Shown here piece after piece: positions 6,044 to 12,396 of a stretch of 12,396 nucleotides of DNA. The translations under genes and the position numbers were made by a program. Origin of the DNA: Blautia sp. (GTDB taxonomy: Bacteria > Bacillota > Clostridia > Lachnospirales > Lachnospiraceae); the NCBI GenBank assembly GCA_017515945.1, contig JAFWDX010000344.1:1-12396 (forward strand), read 5' to 3'. The stretch's first letter is position 1, and the number at the start of each line of letters is the position of its first letter. The notes below the pieces were generated by a model. It saw only the letters and a list, made by a program, of their open reading frames with translations. It had not been told where the DNA came from and did no database searches.

Positions 6044-6754
6044 ATGGCATTACTCGAAGTTAAGGATGTCCAGGTCTTTTACGGGATGATCCAGGCACTC
6101 AAAGGAATTTCCTTTGAAGTCAACGAGGGTGAAGTCGTAGCCCTGATCGGCGCCAACGGCGCGGGCAAGACCACGACCCTCCATACTGTCACAGGCCTTA
6201 TGCATGCCAAAAAAGGCAGCATTATCTATAACGGGACAGACATCACCCATACGGCTCCTCACAAGATCGTGAGCATGGGCATGGCCCACGTGCCGGAAGG
6301 AAGGCGCGTATTCGCAAACATGACTGTGTTGCAGAATCTGCGTATGGGGGCGTATACACGTTCAGACAAATCAGAGATCGAAGGTACCCTGGAGGCGGTT
6401 TATAATCGTTTCCCGCGGCTGAAAGAGCGGCAGAATCAGGTCGCCGGGACCCTGAGTGGGGGTGAACAGCAGATGCTCGCCATGGGCCGGGCGCTGATGA
6501 GCAGACCTTCGATCATCCTGATGGATGAGCCGTCCATGGGTCTGTCGCCGATCTTTGTCAATGAGATCTTTGACATTATCCAGAAGGTGAGCGAGAGCGG
6601 CACCACGGTACTGCTGGTTGAGCAGAATGCCAGAAAAGCCCTGTCCATCGCAGACCGGGCCTACGTACTCGAAACCGGCAAGATCATTTTGTCCGGCGCC
6701 GCTTCGGAGATGCTCACCAACGAAGAGGTTCAGAAGGCATATCTTGGAGAATGA
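6044..6754 (+). CDS. livF: branched-chain amino acid ABC transporter ATPase LivF
   Basis: LivF is the partner ATPase of LivG. The 236-aa protein has Walker A GANGAGKT (36-43), the LivF-type segment VPEGRRVF (83-90) at the Q-loop position, signature LSGGEQQ (137-143) and Walker B IILMDEPSMGLSP (157-169). LVEQN (191-195) carries Gln in place of the usual switch His, as is common in LivF. ATG 6044 has GGAGGG at 6031-6036; the ATG at 6037 is out of frame. It completes the five-gene livJHMGF set. Confidence 0.96.
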   Translation: MALLEVKDVQVFYGMIQALKGISFEVNEGEVVALIGANGAGKTTTLHTVTGLMHAKKGSIIYNGTDITHTAPHKIVSMGMAHVPEGRRVFANMTVLQNLRMGAYTRSDKSEIEGTLEAVYNRFPRLKERQNQVAGTLSGGEQQMLAMGRALMSRPSIILMDEPSMGLSPIFVNEIFDIIQKVSESGTTVLLVEQNARKALSIADRAYVLETGKIILSGAASEMLTNEEVQKAYLGE

Positions 6755-6769
6755 AAGGAGGCAGACAAA

Positions 6770-7381
6770 ATGGAGCATTTTGTAGTAACGATCGCCAGGC
6801 AGTATGGCAGCGGCGGCCGGCAGCTGGGTGAAATGCTGGCTAAAAGACATGGCATCCCGTACTATGACAGAAATATCATTCAGATGGCCTCTGATGACAG
6901 CGGCATCAACAGTGAGCTCTTTGGCAGGGTAGATGAATACACCAGCGCAAAGCCTCCGATCTTCGGGCGTACAGGCGTGTATACCGGCGATCTGATCCCC
7001 CCGCAGGACAGGGATTTCCTTTCTGATGAAAATCTGTTCAATTATCAGGCAAAGGTGATCCGGGAACTTGCTGAAAGAGGTTCCTGTGTGATCATCGGCC
7101 GGTGCGCAAATTATATTCTTAAGGACTACGATTATGTCCTTCGTGTGTTTATCCATGCGGGGTGGGACTATCGTATGAAAAGAGCATCGGAAAAGTTGAG
7201 CATGTCTGAACACGAACTCGAAAAATTCCTTAAAAAAGATGACAAGCGCAAGATGGATTACTGCCTGCGTTTTACCGGAAAAGAGTGGTTCGACGCGACT
7301 CAGTATGATCTCTGCCTTGACAGCAGCAAGTTTGAGCTTGAAAGATGCGTAGAGGAAATTGAATCCCATCTGCATCTGTGA
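6770..7381 (+). CDS. cytidylate kinase-like family protein
   Basis: This 203-aa protein matches the cytidylate kinase-like group (Pfam Cytidylate_kin2). The N-terminus VVTIARQYGSGGRQLGEML is diagnostic, followed by GIPYYDRNII (28-37), ERGSCVIIGRCANYIL (102-117), an Arg/Lys-rich lid-like region (136-161) and the RFTGKEWFDATQYDLCLDSS segment (167-186). The P-loop is modified: GSGGRQLG has Arg where canonical CMP kinase has the Lys of GKST. True CMP kinase activity is therefore not assured, and the family's substrate is not known to me. ATG 6770 has AAAGGAGG at 6754-6761, starting on the last base of the livF stop, so it is probably co-transcribed with livF. rarA follows 9 bp later. Confidence 0.85.
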   Translation: MEHFVVTIARQYGSGGRQLGEMLAKRHGIPYYDRNIIQMASDDSGINSELFGRVDEYTSAKPPIFGRTGVYTGDLIPPQDRDFLSDENLFNYQAKVIRELAERGSCVIIGRCANYILKDYDYVLRVFIHAGWDYRMKRASEKLSMSEHELEKFLKKDDKRKMDYCLRFTGKEWFDATQYDLCLDSSKFELERCVEEIESHLHL

Positions 7382-7390
7382 TGAGTGAAT

Positions 7391-8725
7391 ATGGACTTAT
7401 TTGAATATGCAAAAGCCAGGACGCTGGAAAAGGAATCGCCTCTGGCATCACGTCTGCGCCCCACCACCCTGGATGAAGTGGTGGGGCAGCGTCATATCCT
7501 GGGCAGGGATAAGCTCCTGACACGGGCGATCAGGGCGGATAAACTGACCAGTGTTATTTTTTATGGACCTCCGGGAACCGGAAAAACCACACTTGCCCGG
7601 GTGATCGCGGGCACGACCCGCGCGGCTTTCACACAGGTCAATGCGACTGTAGCCGGGAAAAAGGATCTGGAAGAGGTCATCAGTCATGCAAAACAGGATC
7701 TGGGCATGTATGGGAGGAAAACGATTCTCTTCATCGATGAGATCCACCGCTTTAATAAGTCGCAGCAGGATTATCTGCTGCCCTTTGTTGAGGACGGCAC
7801 GGTCATCCTGATCGGCGCCACCACGGAAAACCCATATTTTGAGGTGAATGGGGCTCTGTTGTCTCGATCTGTGATCTTTGAACTGAAACCGCTTGAAAAA
7901 GAGGACATCCGGATCCTTTTGGAGCGCGCCGTTTCTGATCCGGAAAAGGGAATGGGCAGCTACAATGCCGAGCTGACAGAGGAGGCCGCGGATTTTCTGG
8001 CTGATATGGCCGGAGGAGATGCCCGCTCAGCACTCAATGCCGTGGAGCTTGGGATCCTGACGACTCCCAGAGGAGCGGACGGGAAGATCCATCTGACCCT
8101 CGAGGTGGCTGCTGAATGTATACAGAAAAGGGCCGTTCGCTATGATAAAGATGGAGACAACCATTATGATACGATCTCTGCTTTTATAAAGAGTATGCGG
8201 GGATCGGATCCGGATGCCGCAGTATATTATCTGGCGAGAATGCTTTATGCCGGCGAAGATGTGAAATTTATTGCCAGGCGTATTCAGATCCTGGCTTCGG
8301 AGGACATCGGCAACGCAGACCCGATGGCGATCTGTGTAGCCCAGTCTGCTGCCGCAGCCGTGGAAAGGGTAGGCATGCCTGAGTCACAGATCATCCTTGC
8401 ACAGGCGGCCACGTATATGGCCTGTGCGCCAAAGAGCAATTCGGTGGTCAACGCGATCTCTGCCGCCATGGATTCGGTCAAAAACGTGCCTGCAACAGTA
8501 CCTGTCCATCTCCAGGACGGCCATTACCATGGGCATGAAAACCTTGGTCATGGGATCGGGTATCTCTATGCGCATGATTATCCTGGTCACTATGTCCGGC
8601 AGCAATATCTGCCCGATGAGATCAGGAATGAACGGTTTTATATTCCGGGAGAGCTGGGATATGAAAACGAGATTCGCAGCTATCTTGCAAAGATCCATAC
8701 AGAGGAACAAAAAAATGGAGAATGA
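7391..8725 (+). CDS. rarA: replication-associated recombination protein A (RarA/MgsA, AAA+ ATPase)
   Basis: RarA is the bacterial relative of yeast Mgs1 and human WRNIP1, an AAA+ ATPase acting at stalled replication forks. The 444-aa protein begins with the usual PLASRLRPTTLDEVVGQ (17-33). It has Walker A GPPGTGKT (59-66), Walker B ILFIDEIHRFNK (112-123), sensor 1 GATTENP (142-148), the arginine-finger segment LLSRS (156-160) and the family's C-terminal clamp/tetramer region with GSDPDAAVYYLARML. I choose ATG 7391 (MDLFEYA) over the in-frame GTG 7385 because RarA proteins normally start with MDLF. No good ribosome binding site precedes either, so translation is probably coupled to the gene 9 bp upstream. 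Confidence 0.95.
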   Translation: MDLFEYAKARTLEKESPLASRLRPTTLDEVVGQRHILGRDKLLTRAIRADKLTSVIFYGPPGTGKTTLARVIAGTTRAAFTQVNATVAGKKDLEEVISHAKQDLGMYGRKTILFIDEIHRFNKSQQDYLLPFVEDGTVILIGATTENPYFEVNGALLSRSVIFELKPLEKEDIRILLERAVSDPEKGMGSYNAELTEEAADFLADMAGGDARSALNAVELGILTTPRGADGKIHLTLEVAAECIQKRAVRYDKDGDNHYDTISAFIKSMRGSDPDAAVYYLARMLYAGEDVKFIARRIQILASEDIGNADPMAICVAQSAAAAVERVGMPESQIILAQAATYMACAPKSNSVVNAISAAMDSVKNVPATVPVHLQDGHYHGHENLGHGIGYLYAHDYPGHYVRQQYLPDEIRNERFYIPGELGYENEIRSYLAKIHTEEQKNGE

Positions 8726-8739
8726 AATGGGAGAGCAGG

Positions 8740-9252
8740 ATGGAAGAAATACTAATGGGGTATAAGCTGGCCATCCTTCATACGCTATGCAATATACATG
8801 AGTCGGCAACCCTGTCCCAGTTATGTGATGTCCTGTTGGAAAAGCTGTTTACCAATTATTTTCATCTGCAGCAGGCACTTGCCGAACTGGAAGAGACCGG
8901 ATTTGTCATAAGGGAAAAACAGAATAACCTCACACTTTTCAAGGTGACCACTCAGGGCAGGGACGCCTACGTCTATCTCGAAAAGGATCTCTCCGCCGAT
9001 ATCCGGCATCAGATCCTGGACAGACTTCATCAGCTGGAACTGGATAAGCCGCTTTCAATCCGGGCAGTGGCAGATTATGAGACGACGATCACCGGCGGGA
9101 CTCAGGTTCACTGTATCCTGCTGGAAGGGATGACCAGGATCATAGACATGCACCTGTCCGTGCCCGGGCAGGAGGCTGCCCAGGCAGTAGCCATGCAGTG
9201 GCCTCATAAAGCGAGGCAGATCTATGAAAAGCTCATGGAAGAACTCCTGTGA
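8740..9252 (+). CDS. DUF4364 family protein, winged-helix-like
   Basis: The 170-aa protein resembles the DUF4364 family of clostridia. The N-terminal part (YKLAILHTLC, LFTNYFHLQQALAELEETGFV, LTLFKVTTQGRDAYVYL, residues 8-80) has the layout of a winged helix. The C-terminal half (VADYETTITGGTQVHCILLEGMTRIIDMHLSVP) is a strand-rich region typical of the family. Function is unknown; DNA binding is inferred only from the fold-like N-terminus. ATG 8740 has GGGAG at 8729-8733 (6-nt spacing). An ATG at 8722 overlapping the rarA stop (ATGA) would add six residues but has its GGAG only 1 nt away, and ATG 8755 is also possible. It is the last gene of this run and ends before a strong hairpin. Confidence 0.78.
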   Translation: MEEILMGYKLAILHTLCNIHESATLSQLCDVLLEKLFTNYFHLQQALAELEETGFVIREKQNNLTLFKVTTQGRDAYVYLEKDLSADIRHQILDRLHQLELDKPLSIRAVADYETTITGGTQVHCILLEGMTRIIDMHLSVPGQEAAQAVAMQWPHKARQIYEKLMEELL

Positions 9253-9303
9253 GCCATAATTGATCAGGCAGATTCTCCATGTATACACGCGCGGGTCAAC
9301 ATA

Positions 9304-9344
9304 TGAGATACTGACTGAACAGTACCTGTTCAGTCAGTATCTCA
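9304..9344. terminator. 19-bp perfect inverted repeat between convergent genes, possible bidirectional terminator
   Basis: TGAGATACTGACTGAACAG (9304-9322) is followed by loop TAC and its exact complement (9326-9344). It lies 51 nt after the DUF4364 stop and 6 nt from the stop of the minus-strand YesL gene, the usual place for a shared terminator. Neither side has a T tract, which is unusual for an intrinsic terminator, so its function is inferred from position. The rest of 9253-9350 shows nothing else. Confidence 0.55.
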
Positions 9345-9350
9345 CATCAG

Positions 9351-10007
9351 TTATTCAGGGTCATCCTGTGGTTTATCTTCATCAGGAATATAATTGTCAA
9401 ATATCCTTACCAGGAACCATGAGTTGATATAAGCAATCCCGGATACGCCGACCAGCAGGGCAAGGGGAATGATGATATTCTGTGCCTGAGCCGGACCGAA
9501 GAAAAAGGCCACAAACGGGAGCACCGAAACAAGGATCATCAGCAGCGTATATGGCAGGTGGCGGATCGACATCAGGAATGCATTGACGAAGGTATTGCGG
9601 ATCGAATTATAAAACTTGGCCAGTACCGGATAGATATAGGTAAAGACCATCAGATAAAGCAGAAGGATCATCAGCATCAGGATGTAAAGCACTCTGGCGG
9701 GCATCCCCTCTATGTTTCCAATGATCGAAAAATCAATATAGAGAAGAAAAGCAGCAGCAAGCATGATCAGATTGATGATGAGTCCCTGTCTGAAGTTCTG
9801 TTTAAATGACTTCCAGAAGCCTCTGAGCAGATAGGATTCCTCATTGCGGATCATTTTCATGGTCATGTAAAAAAGTGCTGTAAGTGCCGGCCCGATCGTG
9901 ACGACGGGGATAAAGAACAGGAGACAGACGAGGTTGAGAATGATCAGGTCTGCAACTCTGCTCATAAAAGTAAAAAACTTATTATCCATATTGAAAAAAC
10001 GTTCCAT
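9351..10007 (-). CDS. YesL/DUF624 family membrane protein
   Basis: This 218-aa integral membrane protein opens with FFNMDNKFFTFMSRVADLIILNL and IPVVTIGPALTALFYMTMKMIRNEESYLLRGFWKSFKQNFRQ, the recognisable N-terminal block of the DUF624/YesL family. About five hydrophobic segments are visible (residues 19-45, 75-97, 105-130, 152-171, 177-199). The tail is short and acidic (DEDKPQDDPE). Family members are often next to carbohydrate ABC transporters; no such genes are nearby here, and the biochemical role is unknown. The ribosome binding site is weak (GAGAG-like), but the start agrees with family N-termini. It has its own promoter at 10038-10066 and is convergent with the DUF4364 gene. Confidence 0.85.
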   Translation of the reverse strand: MERFFNMDNKFFTFMSRVADLIILNLVCLLFFIPVVTIGPALTALFYMTMKMIRNEESYLLRGFWKSFKQNFRQGLIINLIMLAAAFLLYIDFSIIGNIEGMPARVLYILMLMILLLYLMVFTYIYPVLAKFYNSIRNTFVNAFLMSIRHLPYTLLMILVSVLPFVAFFFGPAQAQNIIIPLALLVGVSGIAYINSWFLVRIFDNYIPDEDKPQDDPE

Positions 10008-10037
10008 AATGATTACTCTCGCTTTCTTTTTTTATTC

Positions 10038-10066
10038 AGTATAGTCATTTCTGCATGAAACTGCAA
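10038..10066 (-). promoter_or_regulatory. promoter of the YesL/DUF624 gene
   Basis: Read on the minus strand, -35 TTGCAG (10066-10061), a 17-bp spacer and -10 TATACT (10043-10038) form a good sigma-A promoter with an expected start near 10031, about 24 nt before the gene. The same AT-rich patch holds TATAGT (10040-10045) on the plus strand, but it has no matching -35, so the promoter for the divergent gene is unclear. Confidence 0.65.
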
Positions 10067-10089
10067 TCATTTGTTGGAAAAGGAGTATC

Positions 10090-12396
10090 ATGGAAAAACT
10101 GAACGCATTAAACCGCGCATTTGATAAAGCCTTTGCCCACACCGCAACTAAAGAGACGCTGATGGATCTTCTTGCCTGTATGGGGGAAGAATTGGGATGT
10201 GACAGGATCGCTATTTTTGAACTCAGCGCAGATGGCATCTGCAACAACACTTACGAATGGTGCAGATCCGGTATCGCGAGAGAAAAAGAGCTGCTGCAGG
10301 GGATCCCTGTCAGCCGTCTGGATTCCTGGAAGGAGCGGCTGTCCATGGATGAGGTCCTGCAGATCGAGGATATGGAGAGCATCCGTTTTACGGATCCTGA
10401 TGTATATGATCTTTTCCATTTTCAGAACGTGCATTCCGTCATTGTATCCAAGCTGGCGTTTCACCGCAAGGGTTTGGGTTTTTTTGTCCTTGAAAATCCG
10501 GATTCCGGAATGATTGAAGATGCCGGGATCATCCTGCCGGGCATGCGGTATATCCTTTCGTCGCTGGTTTATTCGGACAGTCTTGTCCACAGACTCGAGA
10601 GGATCGGGTTTACCGACCGCCTTACAGGTACAGGAAACCGGGTGAGCCTGCAGAATATGCTGGAGAACATCGGACAGGATTCATCCATTGGGGTGATCTA
10701 TTGTGAATGCATCGGATGGACAAGGCAGATCGCACTTCTCGATCATATGAAGGAAGAACACCGGCTCCTGCGGACAGGCCAGGTCCTGTGTGATATCTTT
10801 GGTGAAGATGTGGTTTTCCGGGTGGGATCGGAGGAGTTTCTGGTCCTGTGTGAGGGAGAGGAAGAGAGTGGCTTTGCGGATATGAAGAAGCGGCTGTGCA
10901 GCATGCTGACCGAGCATGATCTGCTTTGCGCCGTTTCAGCTTTGTGGGATCCGTCCGGCGGCGCACATTGTGATGCTTTGATCCGCCAGGTCCATCTGAT
11001 GAACTGCAAAGAAAAAAAAGTCCTGACAGCAACCCATCCTCTCTACCATGCGGATGAAATGCCGGATGAATGGAGCAGTGGAGATAAGGCTGCCATCACA
11101 CTCAACCGGGGAGACAAATTTTTCCGTCAGGCAGAAACGTTTCTGGGAGAGATTTATGACAGCCCGGTGCTGACGGCAGTCGTGGATATCAATTACTTCA
11201 AGCTGTATAATGATATTTTCGGCAGGAAAGCCGGGAGCCTGCTCCTGGAACAGACTGCCGCGGCCATAGGAGAGAAGGTCGGACAGTATGCAGGAGTGGC
11301 CGGATATCTGGGGGGTGACAATTTCTGCCTGATGATCATCCCTCCGGTAACATCCACCCCTGAACTGACAGGGTTTATCGAAAAGCTGTTTACGGATATC
11401 CGCTTTGCCGACGGTTTTACACCGGCAATGGGCATTTATCTTTCCACGGATCGGCAGGAAACCATGATCACCATGTATGATCGGGCCCTCACGGCTTTGG
11501 CACAGATCAAAGGCAGCTACATGGATCATTTCTGCTTTTATGATGCCAGCCATTTCCAGCATCTGCGGGAGGACAAGCTCATGCTGCTCGACATCCGCAG
11601 TGCGATCCCTCGCGGCGAATTTGTGTTTTATCTGCAGCCGCAGGTGCACGAGCGGACAGGCCGGATTATCGGAGCGGAAGCACTGGTGCGATGGAATCGC
11701 CGGGACCAGCTGATCCCCCCTGGCCGTTTTGTCCCGCTGCTGGAAAAGACCGGTTATATTTTTGCGGTAGACACTCACGTGTGGGAACAGGTCGTGCGCT
11801 GGATGCACGGCCGTCGAAAAGCGGGCCTGCCTCTGGTGCCCTGCTCTGTAAATGTATCCAGGGTGGATTTTTATTTCACCGACGTTGCGGAACATTTCAT
11901 CAAACTGCTGTCAAAATATGATATTCCACCGAGATATCTCGGAATCGAGATCACTGAAAGCGCCTTTACGGATAATATCGACAGTATCCTGGAAGCCGTC
12001 CGCAAGCTCCATGATGCCGGCTTCCGGATCATGATGGACGATTTTGGCAGCGGCTCGTCCTCCCTGAGTATGCTTCATACCATGCATCTGGATGTCCTTA
12101 AGACGGACGTACGCTTTATGAGCAGCCAGAATACGGATAACCGGGCAGTGAGCATCGTGGAATCGGTGATCAGCATGGCCCATATGATCGGGATGCTGGT
12201 GGTGACGGAGGGTGTGGAGACGCCTGAACAGAGGGACAACCTGATGGCGATCGGCGATAACTATGCCCAGGGCTTCTATTTTTACAAGCCGATGCCCGTC
12301 GCCGAGTTTGAAAAACTCCTGCAGGATCCTGATAAGCTGGGGGATTCTCCATGGAACCATGAAAAGCTCCTCTCGAACAGACTGGGTTTCAGGGCA
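10090..12396 (+). CDS. GAF - degenerate GGDEF - degenerate GGDEF - EAL protein, probable c-di-GMP phosphodiesterase (3'-truncated by window)
   Basis: An open frame of 769 codons runs from ATG 10090 (AAGGAG just upstream) to the window edge without a stop. No membrane segment or signal is seen, so it is cytoplasmic. Residues about 1-165 look like a GAF-type sensor. Residues 171-312 look like a GGDEF fold: the entry motif is DRLTGTGNR (176-184), but the signature reads RVGSEEF (244-250) and the D-x-D-x-FK-x-x-ND block is missing. Residues 336-485 are a second GGDEF: DINYFKLYNDIFG (366-378) is present, but the signature reads GGDNF (408-412). Residues 500-745 are an EAL domain with all key positions: E530-A-L-V-R, Asn588, Glu620 in EITES, Asp650-Asp651 in DDFGSG, Lys671, Glu707, Glu710 and Gln727. 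I infer an active c-di-GMP hydrolase regulated by non-catalytic GGDEF modules. Confidence 0.88.
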   Translation, partial: MEKLNALNRAFDKAFAHTATKETLMDLLACMGEELGCDRIAIFELSADGICNNTYEWCRSGIAREKELLQGIPVSRLDSWKERLSMDEVLQIEDMESIRFTDPDVYDLFHFQNVHSVIVSKLAFHRKGLGFFVLENPDSGMIEDAGIILPGMRYILSSLVYSDSLVHRLERIGFTDRLTGTGNRVSLQNMLENIGQDSSIGVIYCECIGWTRQIALLDHMKEEHRLLRTGQVLCDIFGEDVVFRVGSEEFLVLCEGEEESGFADMKKRLCSMLTEHDLLCAVSALWDPSGGAHCDALIRQVHLMNCKEKKVLTATHPLYHADEMPDEWSSGDKAAITLNRGDKFFRQAETFLGEIYDSPVLTAVVDINYFKLYNDIFGRKAGSLLLEQTAAAIGEKVGQYAGVAGYLGGDNFCLMIIPPVTSTPELTGFIEKLFTDIRFADGFTPAMGIYLSTDRQETMITMYDRALTALAQIKGSYMDHFCFYDASHFQHLREDKLMLLDIRSAIPRGEFVFYLQPQVHERTGRIIGAEALVRWNRRDQLIPPGRFVPLLEKTGYIFAVDTHVWEQVVRWMHGRRKAGLPLVPCSVNVSRVDFYFTDVAEHFIKLLSKYDIPPRYLGIEITESAFTDNIDSILEAVRKLHDAGFRIMMDDFGSGSSSLSMLHTMHLDVLKTDVRFMSSQNTDNRAVSIVESVISMAHMIGMLVVTEGVETPEQRDNLMAIGDNYAQGFYFYKPMPVAEFEKLLQDPDKLGDSPWNHEKLLSNRLGFRA

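Noticed and set aside
6371..7375. Long minus-strand open frame (334 codons) opposite livF and the kinase-like gene
   Set aside because: It overlaps two well-supported genes on the other strand, has no ribosome binding site or recognisable domain, and its composition looks like a codon-position shadow. The same applies to the minus-strand frames at 2447-3232 and 10936-11895.
9304..9344. LexA/SOS operator within the palindrome between rarA/DUF4364 and the YesL gene
   Set aside because: The GAAC and GTTC arms are 7 bp apart rather than the 4 bp of the Gram-positive box, and the site lies between gene ends, not in a promoter.
10046..10089. c-di-GMP riboswitch upstream of the EAL gene
   Set aside because: At most about 80 nt separates the divergent genes, too short for the aptamer plus a promoter, and no conserved aptamer core is visible.

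Overview
The window looks like a chromosomal segment from a clostridial Firmicute, most likely a Lachnospiraceae member of intermediate GC. The reasons are strong AGGAGG ribosome binding sites, a free-standing infC-rpmI-rplT operon with an attenuator-type leader, and a protein of the DUF4364 family next to rarA, which is typical of that group. No phage, insertion sequence, CRISPR array, tRNA or rRNA is visible. Almost all of it is core or housekeeping DNA. I did not find a clearly novel multi-gene system; the most interesting material is regulatory RNA and one unusual signalling protein.

Layout. (1) 1-236: C-terminal end of a gene whose last residues match the FtsZ C-terminal tail. (2) 244-1897: promoter, structured leader with an intrinsic terminator, then infC (IF3, starting at a non-standard AUU), rpmI (L35), a structured 166-nt spacer, rplT (L20) and a terminator. 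(3) 1921-6754: a strong promoter, a short leader with its own terminator, then livJ, another terminator, and livH-livM-livG-livF, a complete branched-chain amino acid ABC importer. (4) 6770-9252, closely spaced on the same strand: a cytidylate-kinase-like protein, rarA, and a DUF4364 winged-helix-like protein. (5) 9304-9344: a 19-bp perfect hairpin between convergent genes. (6) 9351-10007, minus strand: a YesL/DUF624 membrane protein with its own promoter. (7) From 10090 to the window end: a large cytoplasmic protein read as GAF, two degenerate GGDEF domains and an intact EAL domain, with its C-terminus cut off by the window.

How the parts work together. The translation operon is probably feedback-controlled by L20 through its leader, with a second layer at the AUU start of infC. 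The liv operon appears to be controlled in two steps. The first is premature termination in the leader, upstream of livJ. The second is a terminator after livJ that would give many copies of the binding protein per permease. The three genes behind livF are probably read through from the liv operon, since no terminator or clear promoter separates them, but no functional link to amino acid uptake is evident. The divergent YesL and EAL genes are independent units.
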